Assembly (NCBI GenBank): GCA_033002965.1
Contig: JAURVB010000001.1
Coordinates: 186,001-250,000, forward strand
Source: Piper betle
Taxonomy: Eukaryota; Streptophyta; Magnoliopsida; Piperales; Piperaceae
Length of the DNA stretch: 64,000 bases
Direction of reading: 5' to 3'
Of this stretch, positions 15,401 through 30,400 are shown piece by piece. The notes beneath the pieces were generated by a model, which saw only the letters and a program-made list of their open reading frames with translations, was not told where the DNA came from and ran no database searches. Position 1 is the stretch's first letter, and each line of letters opens with the position of its first letter. Both the position numbers and the translations under genes were made by a program.

Positions 15401-18400
15401 TGGTGTAATCAACCTGATTACCACTACTAGTATTCTTGTATTTATAGACTTCTACAATGTACAAAGATAACTATGACACACAATAAATCCCTCATTTAAA
15501 GCAACAGCTTAACGTCCTTGATTAACAACAATTTAAATTTAAATAACAAGGAGAAACAGTAAAAAACACTCAAAGTTGAATTCATCAACAATTTTTAAGG
15601 TTGAAGTCTATAAATACGCTGTCTTCCATGCTTATAGCTCAGGTTTGAGTGGATCAATGGCTTAAACATGAAATTTGGTAGACTTTTTTGCATTGAGAAT
15701 GCAGAAGTATTCCAGATTTGTACTTTTTGCTCTTCATCTACTTTTCTTGCCTTTCATTTGGGATCCTTCCCCTAAATTATTGTTGACGGGGGTAAATCCT
15801 CCATCATGCAACTACCAGTTTGTCATGGAGATGGATGTGCAATCATATGTCTCCGGCCAGAATTTATACATCTAAAAATAAACAAAAAGAATAATCTAAA
15901 AAAAAAACAATAAGGAACAAGTTGGCCGATGCAAATACGAGTCATCGATCAAATTGAACGCACACACTATAGGTCATTCAACAAACAAATAGAACTCATT
16001 GAAGAGAATCATTCAAGGACACATCAGCATCACAAGCAACAAAAACTCATTTAAGAAAAAAAGCTCTACATATTCAATTAAGAAACTTAAAGTTTGACTT
16101 CTTTCTAATATGTTCTTGCAGTTGATTGTAGGATTTCATTTTCCTCTTTCTTAGTAGGATTTCACATAATCATGTGACACCACTGTTAGTAGTACTTGAA
16201 GAACTCTAAGATATATGATTGTTGAGCTTCATCTTACATCGACTATAGGAGAGTTATTGCTCTTTTTCTCTGATTTTTTTATTCCCTTTCTTGATTCATT
16301 GGTCGATAATCAAAAGAAGAAAAAGAAATTATATTCTATCCTCTAACTTGTCCATAATTCCTTCATCAACCCACACCTAAGTTTTATTTACATGGTTGCT
16401 TGCACAAACCAAACACAAGATGATTCAAGCAAAAATCAACGCTACCAGAAACACCACATGCTCAATGTTAGTTAGCACAAGATCAACTTAAGCATGAGTA
16501 AAAAAATTTAACCTCGCTTGGGAGGAGCACCACAGGATAGCTATCGAAACCAGTGGCCACATCAACAACAATGGCAGTAAACTCACAACCTCCACCAAGA
16601 AAGACTTCAATAAGAGCTTTGTCATCAATATTCTACCAACATTAACAAAAAGTTTAGTGAAAAAAAAGCAATTTTATTTGTCATTTTTTTCCAGATAAGT
16701 GATATGTAACTACCTCAGATATAATTTCAATGGCTTTCTTAACGGAATCCTCAACCCCATAAGCAACAGAGACTCCAATACTTGAGCCTGCTTGTGTAGG
16801 TTTTACCTAATGACACACAACATTTTTTAAATAAAATGAATATTAGAATTAAATTATATTCTCAATCACCATGTATTAATCCCATACAAGGGAACCTTAC
16901 CACAACTTTAGCTGATTCAGTATTCAGCTGATTCCTCAAGAACCACTTCTTCAATTCAGTCTTATCTAGGTTGTTATCCTATAAGATGAGAGTAAAGCTT
17001 AACATGTTTTAGACATTATTAGAGCCACCCATTCAAAACATTTTACGATAATGACTACTCAATAAATAGGCAACCAGCTGTTAAGAAATTGATTTAAACA
17101 ATTAGAAGCTGACAATTATGTCTAAACTGTCAAAGAGGCAATTAGAAAATTGATAAAGATAGAATGCATGGATCAGCATAACATCCACAATGCCCATAAG
17201 CATACATGAAGCTCCTCTAATATATATTGTTGGATTCATCTATGCTATTATACTACAAAAAAAAAGAAAACTAATCATAATTTGTCATGTGTCCCTTTTG
17301 AGCTCACCATAATTGGTGGTACATTGTTTATCATTTTATTATTTTACCCTTCACTTCTTAGAAAGCATTAGTTTTTAAATAAAAATTTTGAGAATCTAAT
17401 CCACTTATGATTAGAATTTATATTTATGGAGCAAGCATGATGTCGAGCATCTACACAGCTCAAGTTTTCCTTAGAGATAAAAAGAGAAATATAGTACAAA
17501 TCTATACCTTTTTCCGATTGTTTACTTCAACTTCAAAACGAAGATGGTAGATAAACAATAAATAACTATGACTAAACAAACTATGGAATTGTAAAATAAA
17601 CTTTATTTCTTCACAATTAATCAATAATGGTAAAAACCTACAATCCTTTATATATTTGTAGAAGAGAAAGGATTTTTCTAGTTCTAGGACAAATTAAAAT
17701 AAGGCTTAGACTTAAACTAGAACAATAAGACTTAATCCTCTAATAGGAAAGAACTAAATAATACTCCAATGAAAATAAGAAACTTCATAATAAAAACTCC
17801 TAAGAATAGGAAATGATTTCTAATTTTACTAGACTTTCCAACTAGATACTTTTAATACAACTATGAAACATGAAATATTCTAATCAAGATAGGAATTTGT
17901 TCGTCATAAGTATCCCCTGGTTGAAAAGAACTTGCCCTTAAGTTCCGAAGAAAGTCAGTCCGTAAAATCTGTTGAAGGAAGACTACGAGAATTCTTATTT
18001 GTATCATGCAATGATTAGTTGAACTATACACCATCAATCCCATCTGCTGAAAAAAATTTGTCCACAAGTCTGCAACTTAATGTTCTAGCTAACGGTGTAT
18101 TTGCATTTAAGCGATAAAGTATTTCTTCCAATCACCCCAATAACGTTGAATCCAAAATTGACAAATCAGCTTTTGAATTAGATTCTTCGAGTGATCATGA
18201 ATAATATCTCGATAATATGAATCCTCATAAGGCTCTTCAATCAACAAGTCGAGTTTAGATGAAACTCTAATATCTTTAAGTAATGAGGAAGAAGATTCTT
18301 TAAGCTCTTATGAAACAACCGATTTTGTGCTTTCCTCTTGTGGCTCTTCAACAATAGTATTCATCATGGGATAATTGAAACAAGATTTTTCAAGTACCTT

Positions 18401-21400
18401 ATCAGTAGAGATGGAGAAATAGGATCTTTAATAATCGACTCAAAAGATTCAAAAGTATGTAAGATGGCACTATCTTTGTCAAACTCAGCTAAAGTGTCAA
18501 GCTTTACCAAGGCCTTAGTTGAAGGAAGTGTAAATCATCATCTATTTGCTCTTAATTGTGTTGATGTTAATTGTCGTTAAATTGCTTCCTCTTTACGCCC
18601 ATTCTTGCAATCTTTCAAAAGGTGTAAGTTTTAGGGACATAACCATTTAATTTCTGATCATAGTTAGCTCACTCCCACGTAGGCCTTTTACTTCTCACCT
18701 CTCGACTTATACCTTTTATATACTATTCCATACCTTGATCTTTCAGTTTTATGTAAATAATCTTCCTCTACTTGTTCCGGATCAATTGAACTAGAAGATA
18801 AGTTATCAAAGTATAGCTTACACTACTTTAACTATGAATAGTAATATATTGCGCATAGGAAATCAAATTCAACAAGAAGTAAACTCGGCATTTTGAATAA
18901 GACTTCTATTAACTTAACTAAAATGACATTTTTAAGTATGAAGAAATAATTCATGGAAGCATGAAAAACATAAGGTATGCTAGAGTTTTGCCAATACCCC
19001 AAAAGGTGCACACATTGCTCTTCTCCCACATATATATATCGTACCAACATAACCCCTTACATAATGCACGACCTGACTAACTAACACATACATCAATGAG
19101 ATTCTTAACAAATGTAACTTCTTATTGACAAAGTCTCATAACTCCCGACTACCTGACACAATATACACCATCTAATGGACTAAATAAGAAATACTAGGAC
19201 CCACAATTTCGCTAATAGAGTAGATTTAGATTTTAGGAAGTAAAATGATTTTTATTATGATAATTACAAGAAAAAACAAACTTTTTATATTGCCATTCAT
19301 TGAATGGGAAGGATGAGGGTTGGTGTTAGGATTTGCATTCAGTCATCCAAAATTTTGTTATCTATAGTCACATAAATCTTAGTTTAGGATCAATGTCCCC
19401 ACAAGTCTTTGGGTATCCGGTGAAAGGACAAAGAAAACATTTATCGTCATCAAGTTTTATATCAATAAAGACAATGTTCGAGATTTCCAAAATATTTTAT
19501 CTATTTGCAAAATCATTTCATTCAAATAAATACATATTTATTATCTTAATTTTCAATATTATTAGGGTTGTTGGGAAGCACACTGTTCGGAAAGACTGTT
19601 GCTGCCTCATTTGCAGCTAAGTGCACAATTGTCTAATATTGGAGACGCAAATTTTTTGTTGATAAAAAATAATGGATATTTTCTACCCAGTTTCTTACAA
19701 GGAAGTATACCCTATTATGTTTGTTATTGCCTAATCAGACGTTACACGATAGTAGCATTGTGTTATTCATATACTTAATTAAAGTATTGCACTTTGTAGA
19801 GGGCCACTTTGAAACTTACTACAGAACAATATGAATTCTAGCAGTTAGCTCAAAGTTTTACCATCATTCAAATGTTTTCCTAAAATTGGGTACAACAGCA
19901 GTGAGTAACATTCATCATGTTTCAGACGATTATATAAAATAAACATCACTGCTGTGTTCTTTAAATAACACAAATAAGTAATACTAATTGCATGAATACC
20001 TGAACTAGAAAACTTGGCACCGTGACGAATCCTAAAGAGCTGAGTTCCATAGAAGCAACAAACTGAAATTTTGCCACAATATAATAGTCATGTAATTCTG
20101 GAAAATGTAAATGACAGTTGCACAAAATTTCAAAAGCATGTATTATATGTACATTGCAAGTCACATTTCCCATGAGTAACTAACCAATCTTCTTGGGTTT
20201 CATTGCACCAATCAGCCTTCCATATAAATTGGAAAGGTTTCTTATGACACAAAATTCCAACCAGTATCAAACAAATCCTACCTTTGTCTTAGTAGAAACT
20301 TTACATCATCCATTGATTTTGGCACATGCCAAGAGCATAGAAAATATCCGACCAACAAACATAAAACAGAAATAGTAAAGACTATCATGCAAATGATGAT
20401 GGTGGCGGTAGAAAATATGTTATAATGATGCACTGTGCATAACTCCATCCCGTGTATGGTCAATTCAATGTATTCTTACCAGCAATTTGACAGTAACTAC
20501 AGACAAACATGTAGGTTACAATCAAGTAAATCATAGATCTCCAATTAGTTGACAAGCCAAAAAATATAGCAAACTCAAACAGATGAATTCCAACAAAGTA
20601 GTTTGGGAATATTAAACATCGTATGGCTACTTCATGAATTTAGCCAAAAATTTAAAGTTACAGCCAGCAAAAGCTTTTTCTTTAATAGGAGACATGCAAA
20701 TAAACAAAGAGGTTTCCTAGCATAAGATGTAGTGGACATATAGGTCTATCCCAAAGCCTGGTCAAGCCAATGTTTCCTGTCCACCAAAAACCTTTACATG
20801 TCACTCACATGTCAAGTTAGGTGCACATGATAATTAACCAAGGAGAGTATATGGGACGCCTTTACAATCTGAGGTATCATCAAAGTATGGGTGGTATAGG
20901 ACGCCTTTACAATCTGAGGTGTCGTCAAGGTAGTATGGGTGGTATAGGATGCCTTTACAATCTGAATGATGGAATCATGGGACGGTGTGCCCAACTTTAG
21001 CTATGCATACAGGTGACAATACTTAAATCGAGAAAGAATACACTTAGGAATTGTAGTCTATTGTGTTGGAACATACAAGCATATGGGAAGTATAGAAACC
21101 AATGAAGTTTTGAACCAAAATGACTACTTAGATGTAACAAAGGATCCATTATCAAAGTGCCTTGGCTCGGAAAGATGGATCATTACATGGATCAGACCAC
21201 AATCGAGGTGGGTAGTGGGGGTGGCAAATAGTAATAGGTAGATGGTGAAGGGAGAGCAAACAATGAAGTAAGAAGGTTGGGTGTAGACCAAATGTAGCAG
21301 CGGAAAGAGGGGAAAGGAACAATAGCAACAAGGACCTGAAGAAAACACAAAATTTTGGAAGGAGCAAGCTGATAGGGAAAGCAGCAGGACACAAAGAGGG

Positions 21401-24400
21401 CACCTGAGAGAGAAGAGAAAACTATTGACTAGGAAAGAGGGTAGGGAAAACCAAGAAAAGACAAAAGGAAAACAAAGGGGAATGATGATCATATCTTTAG
21501 TCAAGTCCTCATCTTTGCTAGTGTAAGACAAACAACATGAAGCTATTTTAAATGACCTTGGAATTTTAACAAAGGGGAATGATGAGGTATGAACTTATTT
21601 AATGATTTGGAAGGGAAGGCCCGATGCAGCCTATTTGCATCTCTTAGAATCTTGAAAATGTTTGACTACCCTAATTGGCTACCTCTTGAGCTTTCTTGAG
21701 CCAAGCTCGATGGGTCGAGTTTTTTCTAGAAGGGGAGAACAATACAAATCACAAATAGAAGGAAATCAACTATCTAGTCATCCTCCATCATTATCTTCCA
21801 TCCATACCTTATCTTGATGCCACGGTTCAAAATTTATTGTTTGAAAAGTGTTTTCACAATTGATTTTGTAAATTTTATCCACTATACTTCTATACTCTTC
21901 TTGTTCCTAGTCTTCTTCATGGTTTTCTACATGATAAAGATACCATCTAAATGTCGAGAATAGAAGAAAGCTCAACCAATAAAATTTACCTTATCAAAAG
22001 CTTTTCGGCACTCGTAGGATGTTGTTCCAACAAATGGAATGTTTGCTTTCTCTAATAACTCCTGCAATAATATCATTTAGTGACATGATAATCACAAATT
22101 TGAAAATAGGACTATTAAGAATGGTACTTAATAGACCTGAATGCCACCATCTTCACCAAAACGACCATGTATAACGGGAAAGACTATGTCCACAGACGTT
22201 GAAAGATGCTCAATAAACTTGGGCAAAGTCGAGAAGCATTGAGCAAGACTATAAAATAAAAAAGAAAAAAAACATCACATATGACAACCAGAACTCGAAA
22301 AAGTAGATAATATTATTTAAGATGCATCCTAATTTGGTTGTGAAAAAATATTAGTACTGATGACTAATGAGGGACAAAGGGACAAAGATGCACCTTTATG
22401 TGACTGTCCGTGATTACAAGGTCGGCCAAGATTATGACCTCTCAACTCAGTTGTGAGTTGTTTATCTCGGCCGCCCATCTAATAATGGATCGAAAAGATG
22501 AACTAGATTTTTCTATGGTCACTCTAGGCTAACGTATTGCAAGCTTAATTAATTTGTTAGAACTTCCAAAGAAAATATGCTAAAAACATATTGTTGAGGA
22601 AGATACAGTAAATAATCAAATCCATACATAGGAAGAACCCAAAAAAGACAGCACCTAGTGCTGATATTTTATTCATTAATTTAGTAAGTCATCCTTATAA
22701 TGAATATTAAGTCCTTTTTATAGCCAAACATCAATAGTACATAAGAAAGGTAGCCTCCTATATCAAATCTTAAACACTTTCCTAACATTACCTAAATACC
22801 ATATTATTAGACCATATAGAAGGCTGTAAAGTATGCCTTATGAAAGACTAGAACTAGAACAATGATACAACATGTATTGTCAATAATGTTGACGGGATCC
22901 TAGTAGGGGCGAAAAGCCTTCAGGCTACTAAGTAGAGAAATTGGATACCTTCTGTGTACCTTCTCTAGGGTATTTTCTTCAATCTCCAATAAGGAAGAAG
23001 CTAATTAAGGAAAGCAGTAAAATCTAAGGAAGAACAGAAATTTTGAACTACAAAATAACTTCATTGCTTCAATTGATTTGGCTCAACGCCTACAATGCTT
23101 TGTATTTATATAAGAGAAAACATCATTTAAGTAGAAAGACAATGACTAAATAAGACTTAAAACTCTAATAGGAAAACAATTAAATAAGACGCATAATAGA
23201 AATCCACTACTGATGCAATTAAATAATAAACTAAATCTTCAAATAGACAACTTATTGTTGTTTGTTTCTGTAGTAGACTTAAACTGCTTTAGGATGATCA
23301 GCCCTGAAGTTGAAGCCTTCCCCTAATTGTACTTCATCTATTTATGGCTGATTTATGAAGAGGCTAATTTGTGGCTATTGTGGCATTGTCAGTTGTTGGA
23401 TACAGATGGTAAAAGTTGGGACTTTGGCCCAAAATGAGTCGCCAAATAAATATTTTGAATGCTAAAACAAAATTCTTTGACAAAACAATTATGTGAATAT
23501 AAAAGTATGCGCAAGAGCAAACCAAAGAGGAAAACAATGATTGTCAAGCCAACAGATAAAGGATAACTCAAATTATACAATTATTCTTCATCACAAACCA
23601 TTTTGTAATGTATGACATAGCCAATATTTACACGCACAATTGATGAACAGCCTAAACTAAGTAACATTTTTATAGTCTTAAAATTAATAGCGAGAATATA
23701 ATATCTAAAGCCACAGATATGCACATTTTATGTTATTTTTTATGAAGAATACATGGAATTGGGATTATTAACTATAAAACTAGTCATTAACCAAAATATC
23801 TTTATTATCCAATCCCTCCAAGAAATCTCTAAAAAAATGTTTGAAATATCTTATTTCGGACCTTCATAGAAGATATAGAACTACAATAAGGCGAACCTAG
23901 AAATAATCTAGATTTAAAATTCCAATCTTTCAAACAAAAGCTGTATGTTAAGATATCTCAATCAGCCACCACATTTTTGTTAAGGTTATATTTTGATGAT
24001 TATCATCCTAGATTAATTGGTAACAATTTATGAAGGATGCATGATCATGGTGGAGTAGTGAGAGCAAACATGCATATGTCTCCCTTGCAAAGATTTGCTT
24101 ATTGAGATGACATAGGAGGAGAGTTAATAAGTGTAAATGGGTATATGTCTAGGGGGAGAATGCACATATGGATTAGAAAACATAAGCGCTTATTATTTAG
24201 TCATCTCATGAGTTTGAAATTATAATGATCAATTAATAAAAATGACTAACTCATCTTAGTGATGTCAATATCATATTGGTCACAGGTTGCGTACATGTTA
24301 TAACCATCATGTTATAAACATTCCATCATGACATTTTGCATTGTTTATTGGATTACCACTTGCGTTGGTATAAAGCAATGAAAATGTGTAGACTATAAGA

Positions 24401-27400
24401 GATGAGCTTGAAGACTTAAAAAATTAAAATTCTACATGGAAAGCTCAAGGAATGCTTCATTGGGATTAACACTAAGTGCATAGAGAGTTCACAACATCAT
24501 AGGAGTTGTCTTTATCAAAAGGTATCGATGGATTTGTTGAACCTTATAAAGACAAGATAATATTGAAAACTCTCTATGCACAACCATTGGAGTCTATACT
24601 TCATCAAAAGAATCAAGTTTATAAAGACTCCAAGTTAAGAAAATAGCCAAGCAACCAAATTAAAGATTGAAGATTTCAATGTTGAAGTGGAGAACACTTC
24701 GATTTGAATTTGGCCAAAGTTCGGTCAGGAGTTCAATTAGAAGTTCGGCTACCAAAAAGTATGGAAGTGTAGGGAAGGAACAAGTGGTTCGACCTTTTGC
24801 TGACCTTGGGTCATGCGTTTGTCAACCAAAGACCATAGGCTTGGAGAAAAGCTATGAAGAAGCTAACTTCGGTTACCCATCAGTCAAGGGTTCAACAACC
24901 GAAGTCGAAAGCTGTGAAGAAGAATTGAAGGAGCTAGGTTTGGCAAGGAGTTTGATAGCACATATGGCAACCAAAAGTGTCTTCGAAGGGACTTCAGAAA
25001 TCGATCGAGGAGTCCGGGAGTGGACAATAGATTGGTGAAGTTCAAGAAAATGGTTCGACATTCATTCGGTCAATCGTTCCGCCGTTGAACGATCTGGGCA
25101 AGTTGTAAAAACTAGCCATTAAAGAAAGACAAAAGGAGGGATATAAGTTCCAACAGCTCTATTTTGTGGAGAGGCTTGAAAAGTCTATAAATTGGGCCTT
25201 TGGGAGTAAGTTTGGACAGCCCTCGAGCCATGGAATAAATTCTAGACTCTCTTGGTGTGAATTAGGAAGTTCAAACTTGTGCAAAGATTGGTGCAATCTC
25301 TAGCTTGTACTCTTAGGTGATTCATTATGTAAACCAATAAGAGATCTTGTATATGAGCCATTGCTCAAGGTGTTGAGTTGAATTGTAAACTCTCAAGGCG
25401 TTGAGAGTATGTATGTGTGTGTGAGCCTAGGCCTTAAAGAAAGAAGTGCTAGGAAGAGGAGACTCCCTTGACTCAAAGTGTGGGCTTGTAAAAGGAGTGT
25501 AGCTTCAAAGGGGTTGCTCCAAGGGTTTTAAGAGCAGGTCACAAGGCTCCTTCGCACTTGAGAGGTGCTTGAAAAGGAAGACTTAAAGCTCGCAAAACTC
25601 TTTGGCACTTGCAGTTAAGGAAGGCTTGTTGAAGGCTCCAAGAATATTAGAGTGCAAGCTTCTTTGGCACTTGTGGAATGCTTGAGGGTTTGCGAGTGCA
25701 AGATTCTTTGGCACTTGGTGCTTGTCAAATATGTATCAAGTTGCTTGTAAGTTTTACAAGTTGGTTGTCATAGTGAAACTACGAAGACCTACTAACTAAA
25801 AGACATGGTGAGCTAGAAAAGAAGAAATACCAATCGAGAACCTATTGAAAAATTGTTTATGTTGTCTCTCTTCTCTCCTCTTTGCGTGTTCTTAATTTAA
25901 ATTGATTACACTTGTTTTAGTACACTTCACTCAATTTCCTTGAGCATGACTTGTTCACAGTAGGAAGCTAAATGAATCAAGCTCAAAGCCACTTTGCAAC
26001 TTGTAATGATTTGATGAGTTTACTAATAGTGCTTGTGGAATTGATCTTGTGTAGCCTCACACAACACTATCTAACTAGATTCATATTTGTTAGAACAATA
26101 AGTTGTTTAGGTTGTTTAGGTTGGTTGTTAGACAGCTATACATTAGTTGATGTATATAAGTTGCTTTGACTCAATCCCTTCTATTGTGTAAAATGATGTA
26201 ACTGTTCAGATTCATAAATAGAAGAATGATGACTACAATGGACTCACTTTTTTGAGTCACGTGTTATTTGTCTCAACATGTTCTCGAGCATGTGATCCTA
26301 TTGGACCTGCATCTCTTCTTGTCGCCATTCTTTTTGCCATTTCCAGTGGTTGAGTGTTAGTTCTGTCCCACTTTCTTCCTTCTTGTTGAGTCCTCATAAC
26401 TCCAACTTTGGTATTTATGGCGACAAATGATAAACCCCTTCCCACTCCTTTTGATCATGCCACCATTTTCATAGCCGACCTTAACAACACCTCCATCACC
26501 TCCTTCTTGTTGAGTCCCCTGGTTTTGTTGCTGCAGGGGAGTCTAATAAGGTGTGCCTGCTACGAAAATCCATTTATGGTTTAAAGCAATCCCTCGTGCC
26601 TGGTTTAATAAGTTTAGCACTATTCTATCAGACAATGGCTTTGCAAGGTGTGTCTCAGATTATTCTATGTTTGTTAAAAAGACTGAGAAAGGTTGTACTA
26701 TCTTGACAGTTTATGTAGATGATTTAGTCATCTCTGGCAGTGACGTGAGTGGCATCTAGGACCTAAGAACTAGTTGAAATCCAAATTGCATATCAAAGAC
26801 TTCGGACAGCTGCATTACTTCCTTCACATTAAGGTTCAGAAGTATGCAAAGGTATTTATCTCAGCCAAAAAATATGTTTTGGATATGTTGAAACAAACAA
26901 GAATTATTAATGCGAAATCAGCTAACTCTCCTCTTGAAACTGGAATCAAACTTCAACCAGATGAAGGAGAACCACTAGAGGATCCAAGCAAATACAGAAG
27001 ACTGGTTGGTACATTGATCTATCTAATAGTACTCGGCCTGATCCTTCTTTTGCAGTTAGCTTTGTCAGTCAATTTATGCAACATCCCTGAATTCCTCATT
27101 GGAATGTAGTCGTAAGGATATTCAGATATCTAAAAGGACAACCATGAAAAGGACTATTATACACTAAACATCAGAATGGAAATGCTTTGGAAATTCATGG
27201 ATTCGTGGATGTAGATTGGGCAGGTTCATCCTTTGACAGGAGATAAACATCAGGCTATTGTGTTAAATTAGGTAGAAATTTGGTTGTGTGGTAGAGTAAA
27301 AAGCAAAACGTGGTTGCCAGATCCTCAGCTGAAGCTAAATATCAAGCTGTTGCCAAGGCTACAACAGAGCTTATATGGATGAGACTGCTCCTAAAAGAAT

Positions 27401-30400
27401 TGGGTTTTCCGATCTTCAATGACACTTTGGCATGATAATAAAGATGCAATACATATAGCCAACAATCATGTTTTCCATGAAAGAACTAAATATGTTCAAT
27501 TAGATTGACACTTTATTCGAGATAAGGTAAAGGAGAAGGTTATTGCCTTGGAACATATTACCTCAGAAACACATGTGGCTGATATATTAACCAAAGCTCT
27601 GTCTTCATCTCGACATCAACAATTGAAGTCCAAGCTACGTATGGTTGATATCCCATCATAGCTTAGGGGGAGTGTTAGATGTTGATATTTCGTCGGAGTC
27701 AGATTCTTATATGTTGATTAGAACAATAAGTTCTATAGGTTGTTTAGGTTGGTTGTTAGATAGCTGTACATTATTTGTTGTACATAAGTTGTTTTGATTC
27801 AATCCCTTGTATTATGTAAAATGATGCAACTATCCAGTTTTATAAATAGAAGAATGATGACAACGGTGGACTCACTTTTTTGAGCCACCTGTTATTTGTC
27901 TCAAAAGTATTATTATTAGTTACCTTGCTCATATATTGATTGTCCCTACTGGCTCATGTATCACTTGTATTAAACTTGATTATCAACTTGTGATTATCAT
28001 TTCCTTGAGCTTAATTTGTTTAGATCGTGCTATCTTAGTCCATTCTTGCGATCATTATAAGGCCCTAAGGATTGTGGTGATCTAACTATTATTCTACATG
28101 TGTATTAGTTAGCTCTTACCCGCATGAGGTGCACCGTCACTCTTGATGCTTGTCTGATAGTTTGGGAAAATATATTAAGATGAAGGAATTGCTACACCAC
28201 TTACAAATAAAGGAATGTAGACAACGTTGGAGATATGTTCTCTACAGAGTGTTAGTTTTAGGAATCATGTACTAGAAACTTCACTTGGATTACGATTTTT
28301 TATTGTATTTTTTGAATCAATTTAAAGCTTTCAGGGCTTTAGTTTCTTTTAAGTTCAGCCTTTAAATATGGCCTGCCATAAACAATGTATAAAGTTCAGT
28401 TTAAAGATTATTAAAGAAATCATAGCATAATGTTGTCCCAATTTCTATGCTTTTATATTACTTAATTCAACACCAATAGATTGGGGCTGCGATTTGTTTA
28501 AGAGTCCTCTGTAATTGAATCTCAAAATTGGGTTTACAGAAGCTACTCTAAATCATGGTCATCAAAGGGCAAAGCAGAGCATGTAAATCTATATAAAAAT
28601 CAAGCTTCCTCCAAATATTGGTCATTCCAAGTGTCTAAAAAGATTAGAGTAGTTGCACGATAGTTTTGTCACAAATTATGATCTACAATAAGTATATCTA
28701 GCAAAATACGAACTATTTATGTAAGTAGGTGACAAATAGATGAGTCAATTTTGAACACCGGACACTAAAATAAGACTTATTGTGAACTTATAGTTTCTTC
28801 ACTGATGCATAACTATTATAACAATAGGGAATTCCAATTGTGGAACATATAGGGTACGAACTTTAAAATAAAAATGACAGTTTCTTTAGGCAAAGTACTG
28901 ATAATTCAAAATTTACAATTATGAACTCACCTATCAAGTTTAAAATCAAAATCTGCAGGCGTGTTTGAGTACATCTGTTGACAACAAAAACAAGTTGTCC
29001 AAAAATCATCTATAAAGGCATTAAAGAAGTTTTATCCTACACCAGTTGTTTCTACAAATAAATAAACTTACGTCAAAGTCTTGTCTATGCATATCCATAT
29101 GGAGCACATAAACCAGGCTAATGGTTCAATGATTAGCTTTAGAATATACATGAGCATATAATCTTTTGTCATTATTTTTTCCTTTTTATGAAAATACGGG
29201 CTAGGATTTATAAAGAGAAAAGGAACTCTTCACTGTCATATTTTTTCAAACACACACTCGTGTGAATAGAGCGAGGAACTAGGGACCTAGTAAGGCTTTT
29301 GTTTTATTGCATAAAAGCAAGTTTGCGCACTCAACATGTCGTTTAATTACCATGCACACTAAAATATGACAAACAAACACATAAAGTTGCCAACCTGAGC
29401 AGAAGATATTGAATAAGGATTTAGATTGCTGTCAATATAGTAACAGCTAACGTGCAAGTCGTCTCCCTGGAATAAACAACTTTTAGAATAAATGCCAGGA
29501 TAAAAGAAAATTATTATCCTTTCTACCAGTGAGAATGGTTATAACATCATATACACTGACCTAGCTTAATAAACATGCCAGTGTTATAACATAACAAAAG
29601 TGAAACTCATTAGTTCCTTGTACACAAAAAGTTCTAACATGGTGAGAAAACTGCACATCGCGACAAAAACAGTGCTTCTCTGTTTCACAAATACCAGCAT
29701 ATCCTACTAAAAAATAAATTAATCAAGCAATATTATTTCTTGCAACAAACAGCTTGCATCAAGAATGGTTTCAACAAGACATTGTTGGAATTATGGTGAC
29801 AAAAACAATTGTCATTAAATGGCTATCTACATGATCTTATGGCCAATCAACATCCTTATGGTATGGATTCTTGATAAGTCTTGACCTTAGATACTCCCAT
29901 AAGATAAATAAATGTGAAGTAAAGGGATGTCTAGTATTAATTAAGGTAGCTCCTAACTTTTAGTATTCCTTATTCCTCACATCCGGAATCAATGTCATAA
30001 AACTCAACCCAATGATCAAAGTAATTGCTGTGATTCTCAGTAATTCAGCTTTTTCCAACTAAAAAAGGGGAGGAGCAATCACGCGCAAGTAAAACAGTAT
30101 TAACTAACAACATTTCCCTTCTCGATTTTAACGTAGTAGTGACATAAAGTAAAATATGAAAGTTGACCTGGATGTGATCAAGCACCGATCTCGCCGAATT
30201 AAGGAAATCCCCCGCTCAGCAGAAGGACCACCGCAGATGATCCCAACCCTGAGCGGCCTTTGATCGCCGTCGCCATCCTCTGCAGACACCACCGGAGCAG
30301 ACTCATGGGCGAATTCGGCAGCGGAAAAAGTGGTGGAGCGGACGGCGTACTTCGCCTCAAACACTCCCGATTAACGGCGAGCCCCGACTGCAGACAAAGA

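Larger units (their letters stand above)
23978..28160 (+). mobile_element. Long LTR-like unit S2, split by a copia element
   Basis: Starts TGTTAAGGTTATATTTTGA. The stretch to 26087 and the stretch from 27904 to about 28160 appear to be one unit interrupted by the copia copy at 26088-27903. It shares its layout with S1 at 12336. An open frame at 24667-25038 lies inside and has no domain; I read it as chance. The 3' end is approximate. Confidence 0.42.

Noticed and set aside
21124..21531. Leu/Ser/Phe-rich frames that could suggest a membrane protein
   Set aside because: Several frames overlap, there is no start context or exon structure, and the region is intron 5 of Ddl.
24667..25038. 123-codon open frame
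   Set aside because: It has no domain, lies inside an LTR-like unit and has biased composition; it is probably chance.
26083..27908. Target duplication for the copia element
   Set aside because: Flanking 5-mers ATATT and AAAGT differ, so none is claimed.
30128..30364. Start of Ddl at an internal non-ATG codon near 30364
   Set aside because: The frame has a stop at 30371-30373 and no ATG after it; the ATG at 30486 with a transit peptide is the better start.
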